Source: Pseudomonas sp. Tri1 (lineage in GTDB: Bacteria > Pseudomonadota > Gammaproteobacteria > Pseudomonadales > Pseudomonadaceae). From it: a stretch of 64,000 nucleotides of DNA. The notes beneath the pieces were generated by a model. It was not told the DNA's origin. It did not search any database and saw only the letters and a program-made list of their open reading frames with translations. The DNA lies in assembly GCF_017968885.1 (NCBI RefSeq), contig NZ_CP072913.1, positions 1,472,001 to 1,536,000 on the forward strand, given 5' to 3'. Below, one piece after another: positions 17,187 through 25,871 of this stretch (the stretch's first letter is position 1; each line of letters begins with the position of its first letter). Position numbers and translations under genes: made by a program.

Positions 17187-17591
17187 TCATAACCCCATCG
17201 CAATCATCGGCTTGCTACGCGCATACCGGCTCAGGCGCTCGGCCATCGCATAGGGCAATTCGGGGTCGAAGCTGAAACCGCGCCGCTCATAAAAGCCGCG
17301 CAAATCCGGGTGGCAGAACAGCCAGACTGGCTCATTCACGCCTTTCACCGCTTCGGCGATCAACCGCGCGGCGATGCCCTGTGCGCGGCATGCCGGGTCG
17401 ACGAACAACCCCGTCAACCAATGCCCGCCCGATACCGGTCGCAAACACAGCGCCGCGACGATTTCATCCCGCCGCGCCACCCACAACTGCGCCTCCCGCA
17501 CTGCTTTCATCGAGGATTGGTGGGCGCGATAGAACTTGTTCATCAGCGGCCACAGCGGTGCTTCGAGCTGTGAGTAGTGGATTTCGGCCAT
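17187..17591 (-). CDS. GNAT family N-acetyltransferase
   Basis: This 134-residue GNAT-fold protein begins MAEIHYSQLEAPLWPLMNKF. The acetyl-CoA-binding region is LTGLFVDPACRAQGIAARLI (about residues 66-85), carrying the R/Q-x-x-G-x-A signature, and the C-terminal FYERRGFSFD is also typical. The substrate is unknown. The ATG at 17591 fits the conserved fold length. In-frame sequence further upstream would add a non-homologous lysine-poor tail and runs into the region before the small basic protein gene, so it was rejected. Confidence 0.87.
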   Translation of the reverse strand: MAEIHYSQLEAPLWPLMNKFYRAHQSSMKAVREAQLWVARRDEIVAALCLRPVSGGHWLTGLFVDPACRAQGIAARLIAEAVKGVNEPVWLFCHPDLRGFYERRGFSFDPELPYAMAERLSRYARSKPMIAMGL

Positions 17592-17694
17592 GGCAGGGGT
17601 CGCGAGGGGCAAGGGGAGGGCGATTATAAAAGAACGCAGGCACGGCGATAGGTGTATACCTGACTTCACATCCCGTATGACTGGAGTACGTATC

Positions 17695-17805
17695 ATGGCC
17701 AAAGGCATGGATTCAAAAAAAGCGGCAAAGAAAAAGCCGGCGAAGACCGCTGATGAAAAGCGCGCCGACAAAAAAACCAAGAAGGTGAACCTGTTCGGTC
17801 ATTGA
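17695..17805 (+). CDS. Small lysine-rich hypothetical protein (36 aa)
   Basis: This 36-residue, strongly basic peptide begins MAKGMDSKKAAKKKPAKTAD and ends in KKVNLFGH. It has no recognised domain. The composition recalls small nucleic-acid-binding or ribosome-associated proteins, but no function can be assigned. The ATG at 17695 is preceded by GGAGTACG. A hairpin with 11-bp arms follows at 17829. It is too short for statistical certainty; the support is the ribosome site, the codon use and the following hairpin. Confidence 0.6.
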   Translation: MAKGMDSKKAAKKKPAKTADEKRADKKTKKVNLFGH

Positions 17806-17828
17806 ACCGGTACTGCCTTGGTTGGCCC

Positions 17829-17866
17829 CGGGTTTGAGCTGGGGCTGTAACCCCGGCTCAAACCCG
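17829..17866. terminator. Hairpin between the small basic gene and the next gene
   Basis: CGGGTTTGAGC and GCTCAAACCCG form a perfect 11-bp stem around a second small GGGG/CCCC stem. It has no T tract, so it may be a weak terminator or mRNA-stabilising hairpin for either convergent gene. Confidence 0.5.
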
Positions 17867-17890
17867 CTGCACATTCTATCGCTGGCAAGC

Positions 17891-18445
17891 TCAGAGAGAG
17901 GCGAGGAACTTGTCCACAGACGGGTCTTTGTCGCTCGTGTGGCTTTGCTGGGCCTTCTCGACCTGAGCCATCGCCGACTTGTCCTGCATGCGCTGGGCAA
18001 TCTCCTGGTTGACCGCCATTTGCTTCTCGGGTGGCATCGCCTCGAACTCTTGCTCGGTAATGCCCATTTCTTCAAGGATGCTGTCGCGCAGGCGCTCTTC
18101 AGGCGTCTTGCTCATGTAGTCCTTGAATTCTGCCGTCGCGGAGCCGCCAAGCGTCGTGGTGTCTTCAGACGCTGACGATGCCACGGTCTGCAGTTGCACG
18201 CGGGTCTTGGCGAACGCCTCGTCGACATTGTCGCTGATGGCGGTGCTCGCATTGACCTGTTGCGTGGCTCGTCGGGTGAAGGAATCCTCGACTTTGGCGC
18301 TGCCTTGGCTGGCCTGGGCCTGGACGTTATCGCGCAATGCCTGCAACGCAGCACTTTGCAGGCCGCTGGCGGCTTCGGCGGTGGGATCCTCGCCCGGGCG
18401 TTTGAGCGGCAAGATCATCGATTGTTGTTTGGCACTGACCAACAT
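17891..18445 (-). CDS. Hypothetical protein (184 aa)
   Basis: This 184-residue soluble protein begins MLVSAKQQSMILPLKRPGED. It has no signal peptide or membrane segment. It is Ala/Gln/Ser/Glu-rich and mostly helical, with a central Thr/Gln-rich part (FTRRATQQVNASTAISDNVD). A more conserved-looking helical block, YMSKTPEERLRDSILEEMGI, is followed by TEQEFEAMPPEKQM. I do not recognise a named domain. The acidic C-terminal block resembles segments in proteins of other Pseudomonas genomes, but this is an impression only. It stands alone between a hairpin and gntR. Confidence 0.68.
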   Translation of the reverse strand: MLVSAKQQSMILPLKRPGEDPTAEAASGLQSAALQALRDNVQAQASQGSAKVEDSFTRRATQQVNASTAISDNVDEAFAKTRVQLQTVASSASEDTTTLGGSATAEFKDYMSKTPEERLRDSILEEMGITEQEFEAMPPEKQMAVNQEIAQRMQDKSAMAQVEKAQQSHTSDKDPSVDKFLASL

Positions 18446-18603
18446 GATGGGTACCTGTAGGTAATGACTGAGCGATGGGCAGGAGCAATTCCCATGCCGT
18501 CGCCGCAGGCCACGGATTCCAAGGGGCTGGGCCCGAGGAGGGCGAGCCTGGCGGCCAACTCTTGCCGTCGGACGGCATGGATCGACCGCTTGAGCGTGGA
18601 GGC

Positions 18604-19635
18604 TCAGGTACTTTCGCGAACCTTGAGTTCAAAGCCCATGTCCACCACCGGCTGCGCAATGCGGTTACCGGCCATCAACGTCAGCATCTGTTCCGCGGCA
18701 CGACGACCGATGGCTTCCCGTGGGGTACTGATACTGCTCAGGCGCGGCACCATGTGGGCCGAGGCGGGCAGGTCGTTGAAGCCAAGGATCGAGACGCGCT
18801 CGGGGATCTTGATGCCACAGCGCAACGCTTCGAGCAGGGCGCCGTGGGCCAGGTCATCGTTGCCGAAGAAAATCGCATCGACGTCCGGATGGCTGGCCAG
18901 CAGTTGCAGGAACAGTTCGCCGCCCAGGCCCACCGATGAGGGACGCGGTGTCAGCACTTCCAGGTCCGGATCGTACAACCCGACGTTCTGCAGGGCACGA
19001 CGAAAGCCTTCGCCGCGTAGCAAGGTGCGCTGATCCAGTTGCGCGCCGATGTAGGCCAGGCGCTTGCGCCCCTTGGAAATCAAGTGCTCGGCCGCCGTCT
19101 CACCAGCCTTGAGCTGGGAAAACCCGACGCAATTAAGGCCCGCGCCGGGGTCCAGTTCCATCATGTATACGCAGGGAATGTTGCTGGCCTCGATCATGCG
19201 TCGGGCGCTTTCGGTGCGGTCGAAACCGGTCAGCAACAAACCACGGGGCTGATAGGCCATGTAGTTGCGCAGCAGGTCTTCTTCTTCGTCGCGGGAGTAG
19301 TGGTAGTTACCGATCACCACTTCGAAGCCCTTGGGGCGCAGCACCCGATGAATGGCTTCCAGGGTGTCGATGAACAACAGGTTGGACAACGACGGCACCA
19401 GCACCACCACCGAATGGCTCTGGGCCGAAGCCAGGGCACGGGCAGCGGGGTTGACGACGTAGTTGAGCTCCACGGCGGCCTGACGGACTTTTTCCACCAG
19501 CTCGGTGGCGACGGTGCTGACGCCACGCAGGGCACGGGAGGCGGTGATGGGGCTGACACCGGCCAAGCGTGCGACTTCGTTGAGCGTAGGGCGGCCGGTG
19601 GTGCGAGTATTCTTATCGTTTTTAGGGACGGTCAT
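18604..19635 (-). CDS. gntR: LacI-family gluconate repressor GntR
   Basis: This 343-residue LacI/GalR-type regulator has a helix-turn-helix at PTLNEVARLAGVSPITASRA (about residues 15-34) and a periplasmic-binding-like effector domain (SVVVLVPSLSNLLFIDTLEA onward). It probably represses gntK and gntP until gluconate or 6-phosphogluconate binds. It is divergent from gntK. The ATG at 19635 (MTVPKNDKNTRTTGRP) places a short basic arm before the HTH, as usual; longer in-frame starts would include its own operator. A TAGCGCT operator lies 34 bp upstream of its start, so autoregulation is likely. Confidence 0.93.
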   Translation of the reverse strand: MTVPKNDKNTRTTGRPTLNEVARLAGVSPITASRALRGVSTVATELVEKVRQAAVELNYVVNPAARALASAQSHSVVVLVPSLSNLLFIDTLEAIHRVLRPKGFEVVIGNYHYSRDEEEDLLRNYMAYQPRGLLLTGFDRTESARRMIEASNIPCVYMMELDPGAGLNCVGFSQLKAGETAAEHLISKGRKRLAYIGAQLDQRTLLRGEGFRRALQNVGLYDPDLEVLTPRPSSVGLGGELFLQLLASHPDVDAIFFGNDDLAHGALLEALRCGIKIPERVSILGFNDLPASAHMVPRLSSISTPREAIGRRAAEQMLTLMAGNRIAQPVVDMGFELKVREST

Positions 19636-19668
19636 CAGGGCGGCTTGCCAAACAAAAATCAAGGCACT

Positions 19669-19682
19669 AAGGTAGCGCTGTC
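19669..19682 (+). promoter_or_regulatory. GntR operator upstream of gntR
   Basis: The site is AAGGTAGCGCTGTC. The same 14-mer occurs before gntK and a one-base variant before gntP. The core AGCGCT is palindromic. It matches the TAGCGCT-containing site I recall for Pseudomonas GntR. Confidence 0.8.
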
Positions 19683-19818
19683 TCGACGCGTCTGCAAATG
19701 CGTGAGTGGGGTTTGCCTGAGCCCCGTCCGTTGTCGTCGTGAACGAACATGCTGCAACCACAAAAATGACAAGAAGGCGTCGGCAACTTCTGCTTTTGCT
19801 GCGGTGTCATAACTGGCA

Positions 19819-19832
19819 AAGGTAGCGCTGTC
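19819..19832 (+). promoter_or_regulatory. GntR operator upstream of gntK
   Basis: AAGGTAGCGCTGTC lies 18 bp before the gntK ATG and is identical to the gntR-proximal copy 150 bp away. Binding here would block transcription or the leader of gntK. Confidence 0.8.
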
Positions 19833-19850
19833 TGCGCGCTGAGGTGTTAC

Positions 19851-20384
19851 ATGAATAATCCCATCACCGCCCTGGTCATCATGGGCGTTGCCGGTTGCGG
19901 CAAAACTTGCGTCAGCCAGGCCCTGTGCCAGTTGAGCGGCGCCACCGCCATCGAAGGCGACACTTTCCACCCTGCGGCCAACATCCAGAAGATGAGCGCC
20001 GGTATCCCCTTGAACGACGACGACCGTGCCGGCTGGCTCGACAGCCTGTGCGATGAGTTGCGCCGCGTCGATGCCCTGGGCGAGCGCCCGGTGCTGACCT
20101 GCTCGGCCCTCAAGCACAGTTATCGCGAGCGTCTGCGCAGTGCCTTGCCTGGCCTGGGCTTCGTGTTTCTTGAATTGACCCCCGAGGTGGCCGCCGACCG
20201 GGTTTCCCATCGGCCCGGCCATTTCATGCCGTCGACCTTGATCGACAGCCAGTTTGCCACCCTTCAATCCCCTGTCGGCGAGCCCCTGACCCTGGCTCTG
20301 GACGCCTCCAGCCACAGCGTCGATGAATTGGCTCATCAGGCTTACGTCTGGTGGTTGGACCATGGTTTGAAGCTGGCGAGTTGA
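19851..20384 (+). CDS. gntK: Gluconokinase
   Basis: This 177-residue P-loop kinase phosphorylates gluconate to 6-phosphogluconate with ATP. The Walker A is MGVAGCGKTCVSQAL at about residue 9, EGDTFHPAANIQKMSAGIPL carries the substrate region, and CSALKHSYRERLR is a GntK-family signature. The ATG at 19851 is preceded by TGAGGTGTTAC. It is followed after 91 bp by gntP, with a separate operator in between, so the two genes may have both joint and separate transcripts. Its product feeds directly into the Entner-Doudoroff pathway. Confidence 0.95.
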   Translation: MNNPITALVIMGVAGCGKTCVSQALCQLSGATAIEGDTFHPAANIQKMSAGIPLNDDDRAGWLDSLCDELRRVDALGERPVLTCSALKHSYRERLRSALPGLGFVFLELTPEVAADRVSHRPGHFMPSTLIDSQFATLQSPVGEPLTLALDASSHSVDELAHQAYVWWLDHGLKLAS

Positions 20385-20405
20385 GTTTGAAAAATTTGCG
20401 CCAGA

Positions 20406-20419
20406 AAGATAGCGCTGTC
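20406..20419 (+). promoter_or_regulatory. GntR operator upstream of gntP
   Basis: AAGATAGCGCTGTC differs by one base from the two sites at the gntR-gntK promoter and lies 56 bp before the gntP ATG. It implies that gntP has its own GntR-controlled promoter. Confidence 0.78.
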
Positions 20420-20475
20420 CCGATGGCTCACAAATAACTGCTTCAATAACAACAACAAATCAGGAGACACCCCCC

Positions 20476-21828
20476 ATGTTTGGCATGTCCCACGAGTCGT
20501 TTCTACTGCTCGATGCAGTGGTCACGGTGATTGGACTCATCGTCCTCATCACCAAATTCAAGCTCCACCCGTTCATTGCGCTGACTATCGCCGCCGCCTT
20601 TCTCGGCCTGACGTCGGGCATGCCGATCGGCACCATCATCAAGGCGTTCCAGGACGGCTTCGGTGGAGTATTGGGCTTTGTCGGCATCATCCTCGCGCTG
20701 GGCACCATGCTCGGCAAAATGATGGCCGAATCGGGCGGGGCCGATCAGATCGCCCAGACCCTGATCCGTGCTTTCGGCAAAGATAAAGTGCAGTGGGCCA
20801 TGATGTTCGCCGCGTTCCTGGTGGGCATTCCGCTGTTCTTCGAAATCGGCTTCGTGCTGCTGATCCCGCTGGTGTTCATCGTCGCGCGCCGCACCGGTGT
20901 TTCGATTATCAAGATCGGTATCCCGCTGCTGGCGGGGCTTTCCGCGGTCCACGGCCTGGTGCCACCGCACCCGGGGCCGTTGCTGGCGATTGGCGTGTTC
21001 GGTGCCGACATCGGTAAAACCATTCTTTACGGTCTGATTGTGGCGCTGCCAACGGCCATTATCGCCGGGCCGATTTTCGGTACGTTCATCGCCAAGCACA
21101 TCCCTGGTCATCCTAATCAGGAGTTGGTGGATCAACTGGCGCGTGAGAACGATTCCGCCGTTTTGCCGAGCTTCTCCATCACCCTGATCACCGTGCTGCT
21201 GCCGGTGTTCCTGATGCTGCTCAAGACCTTCGCTGACGTTGTGCTGCCGGACGGCAATTTCTTCCGCACGCTCATGGACTTGATCGGGCATCCGATTTCC
21301 GCGCTGCTGTTGGCGTTGCTGCTGTCGCTGTATACCTTCGGCTACAAGCAGGGCATTGGTTCCAGCCAGATGCTCAAATGGCTGGATGCGAGCCTTGCGC
21401 CGACCGCCGCGATCATCTTGATCATCGGTGCCGGTGGTGGCTTCAAGCAGATGCTGGTGACCAGCGGCGTGGGCGACGTGATCGGGCACATGGCCGTGAG
21501 TGCACAGATTTCCCCGATCCTGCTGGCCTGGCTGGTGGCGGCGGTGATCCGCATTGCTACCGGTTCGGCGACGGTGGCGACCATTACCGGTGCCGGGATC
21601 GTGGTGCCGGTGGTGGGGATGATGCCGGGTGTGAACCGTGAGCTGCTGGTCTTGGCGACCGGTGCCGGTTCGTTGATCCTGTCTCACGTCAACGATGCGG
21701 GCTTCTGGCTGGTCAAGCAGTACTTCAACATGACCGTGGCGGAAACCTTCAAGACCTGGACCGCGATGGAAACCATCCTGTCCGTGGTGGGCTTGATCTT
21801 TATCCTGCTGCTGTCGCTGGTGGTCTAA
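20476..21828 (+). CDS. gntP: Gluconate:H+ symporter GntP
   Basis: This 450-residue inner-membrane permease of the GntP family has about 12-14 helices over the whole length. Family features are the glycine-rich GLSAVHGLVPPHPGPLLAIG (about residues 154-173), the conserved IRIATGSATVATITGAGIV and HVNDAGFWLVKQYF in the C-terminal half. It imports gluconate by proton symport. CAGGAGAC ahead of the ATG is a strong ribosome site. It lies downstream of gntK and behind its own GntR operator. A REP pair follows the stop. Confidence 0.95.
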   Translation: MFGMSHESFLLLDAVVTVIGLIVLITKFKLHPFIALTIAAAFLGLTSGMPIGTIIKAFQDGFGGVLGFVGIILALGTMLGKMMAESGGADQIAQTLIRAFGKDKVQWAMMFAAFLVGIPLFFEIGFVLLIPLVFIVARRTGVSIIKIGIPLLAGLSAVHGLVPPHPGPLLAIGVFGADIGKTILYGLIVALPTAIIAGPIFGTFIAKHIPGHPNQELVDQLARENDSAVLPSFSITLITVLLPVFLMLLKTFADVVLPDGNFFRTLMDLIGHPISALLLALLLSLYTFGYKQGIGSSQMLKWLDASLAPTAAIILIIGAGGGFKQMLVTSGVGDVIGHMAVSAQISPILLAWLVAAVIRIATGSATVATITGAGIVVPVVGMMPGVNRELLVLATGAGSLILSHVNDAGFWLVKQYFNMTVAETFKTWTAMETILSVVGLIFILLLSLVV

Positions 21829-21846
21829 AAAACACCCCATAACAAC

Positions 21847-21936
21847 TGTGGGAGCGAGCTTGCTCGCGATGGCGGACTGACAGTCGATACCTTCGCTGAC
21901 TGTTATACCGCTATCGCGAGCAAGCTCGCTCCCACA
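21847..21936. repeat. REP pair after gntP
   Basis: Standard inverted arms (TGTGGGAGCGAGCTTGCTCG and its complement) lie between the convergent gntP and alaC genes. Confidence 0.92.
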
Positions 21937-21966
21937 TTGGTTTCTGGCGATCAGCCTGGTTTGGTG

Positions 21967-23184
21967 TCAGGCGCCAGGTTTTTGTATCAACCCATCGGCC
22001 CGAAACATCCCGCGGATCCCACGGACAGCCTGGCGGATCCGGTCCTGGTTTTCGATCAGCGCAAAGCGCACGTGATCATCCCCATATTCCCCGAACCCAA
22101 CCCCCGGCGAGACGCAGACCTTGGCTTCGGCCAACAGCTTCTTGGCGAACTCCAGTGAGCCCAGATGGGCATAGGCCTCGGGGATCTTGGCCCAGACGTA
22201 CATCGACGCCTTGGGGTTTTCCACCATCCAGCCCAGTTCATGCAGGCCCTTGACCAGCACATTGCGCCGCTGGCGGTATTGCTCGGCGATGTCACGCACG
22301 CATTGCTGGTCGCCTTCAAGGGCGGCAATGGCGGCCACCTGCAGCGGGGTGAAGGTGCCGTAGTCGTGGTAGCTCTTGATTCGCGCCAGGGCGTTGACCA
22401 GTTCCGGGTTGCCCACCATGAAACCGATGCGCCAGCCGGCCATGTTGTAGCTCTTGGACAGGGTGAAGAACTCCACGGCAATGTCTTTCGCGCCGGGCAC
22501 CTGCATGATCGACGGGGCTTTCCAGCCGTCGTAGACGATGTCGGCGTAGGCCAGGTCGTGGATCACCAGCACGTCGTACTGCTTGGCCAGGGCGATGACC
22601 CGCTCGAAGAAGTCCAGCTCCACGCACTGCGCGGTCGGGTTGGACGGAAAGCCTAAAATCATCATTTTTGGCTTGGGAATCGAGCCGCGAATGGCCCGCT
22701 CCAGTTCGTCGAAGAAATCCACACCGGGCACCAGCGGTACCGAACGTACCTGGGCGCCGGCGATTACTGCGCCGTAGATGTGGATCGGGTAGCTGGGGTT
22801 GGGCACCAGCACCGTGTCACCCTGGTCCAGGGTCGCCAGCATCAGGTGTGCCAGGCCTTCCTTGGAACCGATGGTGACGATGGCCTCGGTTTCCGGGTCG
22901 ATGTCCACTTCGTAGCGATCCTTGTACCAGCGCGAAATGGCGCGGCGCAGGCGCGGGATGCCTTTGGAGGTGGAATAGCCGTGGGTGTCTTCACGCTGGG
23001 CGACGGTAACCAGTTTTTCCACGATGTGCGGGGGGGTGGCACCGTCGGGGTTACCCATGCTCAAGTCGATGATGTCTTCGCCGCGCCGACGCGCAGCCAT
23101 CTTCAGCTCGGCAGTGATATTGAATACATACGGGGGGAGTCTATCGATACGCGCAAAGCGGCGCGGCGAACCTTGTTCGGCCAT
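21967..23184 (-). CDS. alaC: Alanine transaminase AlaC
   Basis: This 405-residue class I/II aminotransferase interconverts pyruvate/glutamate and alanine/2-oxoglutarate. The start [20 protein letters not shown] is characteristic of AlaC. PLP-binding features are [31 protein letters not shown] with the aspartate, and the Schiff-base lysine in [19 protein letters not shown]. The ATG at 23184 was chosen over a longer in-frame start because it gives the family N-terminus. It is divergent from the LysE exporter gene with 202 bp between them. A cytoplasmic role in alanine synthesis is expected. Confidence 0.93.
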   Translation of the reverse strand: MAEQGSPRRFARIDRLPPYVFNITAELKMAARRRGEDIIDLSMGNPDGATPPHIVEKLVTVAQREDTHGYSTSKGIPRLRRAISRWYKDRYEVDIDPETEAIVTIGSKEGLAHLMLATLDQGDTVLVPNPSYPIHIYGAVIAGAQVRSVPLVPGVDFFDELERAIRGSIPKPKMMILGFPSNPTAQCVELDFFERVIALAKQYDVLVIHDLAYADIVYDGWKAPSIMQVPGAKDIAVEFFTLSKSYNMAGWRIGFMVGNPELVNALARIKSYHDYGTFTPLQVAAIAALEGDQQCVRDIAEQYRQRRNVLVKGLHELGWMVENPKASMYVWAKIPEAYAHLGSLEFAKKLLAEAKVCVSPGVGFGEYGDDHVRFALIENQDRIRQAVRGIRGMFRADGLIQKPGA

Positions 23185-23386
23185 TGTTGCCTCGAGATAC
23201 GTGAGCGCCCGGAACCGTCCGAGCGACGTTGGCCACTGCGGTGGCCTGCGGCGCAAGATAAAGGGGCAAATAGCCAATTGTCCAGTAGCGGCGCTGAACT
23301 ATTTTCGATGACACTGTCGAGGCGCACGTGCGACCTTATCCACGCCTGCGGGCGCCTCAATTCGCCATAGCCAAAACTCGAACGGA

Positions 23387-24055
23387 ATGATGATGGAATT
23401 TTCCAGCGGTTTCTTGCTGAGCCTCTCCCTGTGCCTGGACATTGGCGTGGCCAATATCGCGATGATCACCCTGGCGATGCAGCGCGGCTATTTCCAGGGC
23501 TTCGCCCTGGGCCTGGGCACTTGCGTGGGGGATCTGATCTACGCCGTCCTGGCCTTGGCCGGCATGACCGTGCTGCTGCAATACGAAGCGGTGCGCTGGG
23601 TGCTGTGGATCGGTGGTTCGGTGCTGCTGCTGTATTTCGCGGCAAAAATGATCCACTCGGCGATCTATCACAGCGCGGTGCTGGCGCAGGCGGGTGAAAT
23701 TCAGGGCAATTCTTCACGGCAGGAGTTCTTTCGCGGGATTTTCCTGGCCATGTCATCGCCCAGTGCCATTCTGTGGTTCGCCGCTGTAGGCGGCACACTC
23801 ATTGCTCGATCGGGCGGCGGAACCTTGCTCAGCTCGGCACTGTTCCTCAGCGGTTTTCTTTGCGCCGGGCTGCTGTGGTGCGCAGCCCTGTGCCTGGCGG
23901 CAACCCAGGGTGGCAAGTTGCTGGGGGATAAGCTGCTGCGTTATTCCTATTGGGCATCGGCGGCGATCTTCTGTTATTTCGCTGTCTATGTGATTGTTTC
24001 TGGGTACAACGAGTTTGTCGGAAAAGCCGCTACGACGGCGCTGCCTGGATTCTGA
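23387..24055 (+). CDS. LysE family amino-acid exporter (RhtB-type)
   Basis: This 222-residue membrane protein has about six helices and the LysE/RhtB layout. The N-terminal LSLCLDIGVANIAMITLAMQ replaces the usual GP motif with an IGVANI sequence. GFALGLGTCVGDLIYAVLAL and AMSSPSAILWFAAVGGTLIA correspond to the conserved helices. The substrate is unknown; amino acids or homoserine lactones are typical. Three consecutive ATG codons (23387, 23390, 23393) are possible starts after GGAATG. It is divergent from alaC, which may hint at alanine-related export, but this is inference only. Confidence 0.87.
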   Translation: MMMEFSSGFLLSLSLCLDIGVANIAMITLAMQRGYFQGFALGLGTCVGDLIYAVLALAGMTVLLQYEAVRWVLWIGGSVLLLYFAAKMIHSAIYHSAVLAQAGEIQGNSSRQEFFRGIFLAMSSPSAILWFAAVGGTLIARSGGGTLLSSALFLSGFLCAGLLWCAALCLAATQGGKLLGDKLLRYSYWASAAIFCYFAVYVIVSGYNEFVGKAATTALPGF

Positions 24056-24133
24056 TAAGCGAAACGGCCTGGCAATCACGGTTTGGCTTCTATACTGCCA
24101 AGCCCGACTTCACGTTTTCCGGAGTGTTGACGC

Positions 24134-24622
24134 ATGGAAAAGCACGAACGCGGTAACGCAGCCGAACCACGCTTTGAACACGGACGCTTTCAGCTCATCG
24201 CCGGTTTTGGCGCCAGTTTTACCCAGGAAACCGCCCAGGACATCCCGCTGCTCTGGGAAAAGTTTTTGCCCTGGCTCGGCAAGGTGCCAGGGCAGAAAGA
24301 TGAGGTGACCTACGGTGTGTGTTGCAATGCAGACGGGAAGGGCGGGTTCGACTACATCGCCGGGGTGGAAATCAGTCGGCTCGACGACCTGCCTGAACGA
24401 TACCGCTGGATCGAAATCCAGCCTGGGTACTACGCGGTGTTCGAACACAAAGGCCCGTTGAAAAGCCTGCCGGACACGTTCCAGTACATCTGGAAGGTGT
24501 GGTTGCCGCGTTCCGGCCACACCGCTGCGCAGGCGCCGGAATTCGAGCGCTATAGCGAAGACTTCAATCCCAAGACTGGCGAAGGCACCTTGGAGATCTG
24601 GATACCCCTCGAGCCGAGCTGA
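24134..24622 (+). CDS. GyrI-like small-molecule-binding domain protein
   Basis: This 162-residue protein consists of one AraC-effector-binding/GyrI-like domain without a DNA-binding part. It begins MEKHERGNAAEPRFEHGRFQ. The family features are AGFGASFTQE, then a loop with TYGVCCNADGKGGFDYIAGV, and PGYYAVFEHKGPLKSLPDTF leading to the last helix, with a C-terminal EGTLEIWIPLEP strand. Such free-standing domains can bind hydrophobic ligands or hydrolyse them; the ligand here is unknown. It stands alone and is followed by a REP pair. Confidence 0.87.
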   Translation: MEKHERGNAAEPRFEHGRFQLIAGFGASFTQETAQDIPLLWEKFLPWLGKVPGQKDEVTYGVCCNADGKGGFDYIAGVEISRLDDLPERYRWIEIQPGYYAVFEHKGPLKSLPDTFQYIWKVWLPRSGHTAAQAPEFERYSEDFNPKTGEGTLEIWIPLEPS

Positions 24623-24637
24623 CCAACGCAGATTCCC

Positions 24638-24725
24638 TGTGGGAGCGAGCTTGCTCGCGATGGCTGCGGCACATTCAGCAATGTGCATGCCGAACGACCC
24701 TTTCGCGAGCAGGCTCGCTCCCGCA
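24638..24725. repeat. REP pair after the GyrI-like gene
   Basis: The left arm is TGTGGGAGCGAGCTTGCTCG; the right arm GAGCAGGCTCGCTCCCGCA is slightly diverged. It lies between convergent genes. Confidence 0.9.
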
Positions 24726-24750
24726 TTGGGGCGCGTTGACCATTGAGACT

Positions 24751-25236
24751 CTAGAACACCAACCCCATTCGCCGCTCATAGGCAACGCGCCCCTTGTACG
24801 CCTCGCCGCTGTCGACCCAGCCCAACCGGGTGTACAAGCCAATGGCCGAATCATTATCGGCGTCGACCGAAAGCTCCAGCCCCCTGATTTCCGGCCAGAT
24901 CGCGCGGGCCACGTCGGGCAGCGCCTGCAGGCAGGCCTTGCCGTACCCCTTGCCCTGGGCCCGATAGTCGACTTGCAGCGCGTGCAGGGTGGCGCTGTGC
25001 TCATTGGCCCAGGCGGGTAGTACTGGCGGGCGCTTGAGCAGCAGGAACGCCACTGGCACGTCGTCAGCCAACAGCGCGAAGCCCTTGACCCCCGGGCCAG
25101 GCCTGGACAGCAGCATATGCAGCGCACCATGGATATCGCCGGCGAACCTGACCTGTTCGGGGGTGATTTCGATGGCTTCGACCTGCTTGCGTTGAAGCGT
25201 GGTGAGCGCTTCGTAAGGTACCAACTGAGCGGTCAC
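24751..25236 (-). CDS. GNAT family N-acetyltransferase (161 aa)
   Basis: This 161-residue GNAT protein begins at a GTG (MTAQLVPYEALTTLQRKQVE). The acetyl-CoA motif is LQVDYRAQGKGYGKACLQAL (about residues 99-118), a good Q/R-x-x-G-x-G/A match. The C-terminal GLYTRLGWVDSGEAYKGRVA fits the last strand region. The substrate cannot be predicted. It is divergent from the NTF2-like gene of the sigma-factor operon, with 142 bp between starts. No ATG is available at a suitable place, so GTG is the likely start. Confidence 0.85.
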   Translation of the reverse strand: MTAQLVPYEALTTLQRKQVEAIEITPEQVRFAGDIHGALHMLLSRPGPGVKGFALLADDVPVAFLLLKRPPVLPAWANEHSATLHALQVDYRAQGKGYGKACLQALPDVARAIWPEIRGLELSVDADNDSAIGLYTRLGWVDSGEAYKGRVAYERRMGLVF

Positions 25237-25314
25237 AAAAAACGTCCGGTGTCTGTCGACGGGATGGGCCTGGAATTCTAGCGAATTTCTTTGCTTGAAT
25301 TATTTTTGTTTGGT

Positions 25315-25341
25315 TGTCGATTCGCCGTTTCTCCAAACGAC
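25315..25341 (+). promoter_or_regulatory. Candidate ECF42-type promoter (TGTCGA-N17-CGAC)
   Basis: TGTCGA at 25315-25320 and CGAC at 25338-25341 are separated by 17 bp, ending 37 bp before the first gene of the operon that also encodes the sigma factor. The known target motif of group ECF42 sigma factors is TGTCGA in the -35 region and CGA/TC in the -10 region. The match was seen by eye in this window. Confidence 0.7.
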
Positions 25342-25378
25342 CAAGGGTGTCTTCAACAAAAAAACGCGGAGAATCATC

Positions 25379-25804
25379 ATGAGCACTGAAACCGAAATCC
25401 GGACCCTGATCGACACTTATCGCCAGGCGGTCATGTCCAAGGACATCGAAAAGGTCATGGCGCTTTACGATGAGCACATCGTCTCCTTCGATGCCATCCA
25501 GGCCCTGCAATTCAAGGGCAAGACCGCCTACCGCAAACACTGGCAGGACTGCATGCAAATGTGCCCCGGCCCGCACAAGTTCGATTTCCATGAACTCAAG
25601 ATCACCCCTGCCGACAACATCGCCTTCGCCCATTGGCTGGCTTATTGCGGCGGCACCAACGACAAAGGTGAGGAGCAGGCCTGCTGGATGCGCGTGACGG
25701 CTTGCTACCAACGGGTAGCCGGGCACTGGAAGATCGTTCATGAGCACTGGTCCGCACCGTTCGACCCGATGGCCGGTACGACACTGTTCGACCTGCAACC
25801 CTGA
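25379..25804 (+). CDS. NTF2-like (SnoaL/SgcJ-type) ketosteroid-isomerase-fold protein
   Basis: This 141-residue cone-shaped NTF2-like fold protein begins MSTETEIRTLIDTYRQAVMS. IRTLIDTYRQAVMSKDIEKV and MALYDEHIVSFDAIQALQFK are typical of the SgcJ/EcaC-type family, ending in AGHWKIVHEHWSAPFD. Catalytic function cannot be assigned. The ATG at 25379 follows GGAGAATC and lies just after the ECF42-type promoter. It precedes the DGPF (YciI), SRPBCC and sigma-factor genes on the same strand with gaps of 67, 27 and -1 bp, so it is probably the first gene of that operon. Confidence 0.87.
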   Translation: MSTETEIRTLIDTYRQAVMSKDIEKVMALYDEHIVSFDAIQALQFKGKTAYRKHWQDCMQMCPGPHKFDFHELKITPADNIAFAHWLAYCGGTNDKGEEQACWMRVTACYQRVAGHWKIVHEHWSAPFDPMAGTTLFDLQP

Positions 25805-25871
25805 TCGTCGGTTTTTTCGCCAAGCGTCTTGCAGCCGTCCATAGTTGATCAGTTCGATCACGGAGCTTTCC

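Noticed and set aside
20503..21840. A 445-codon minus-strand frame across gntP
   Set aside because: The product is a run of His, Gln, Arg and Asp, the mirror of hydrophobic helices. No ribosome site or domain.
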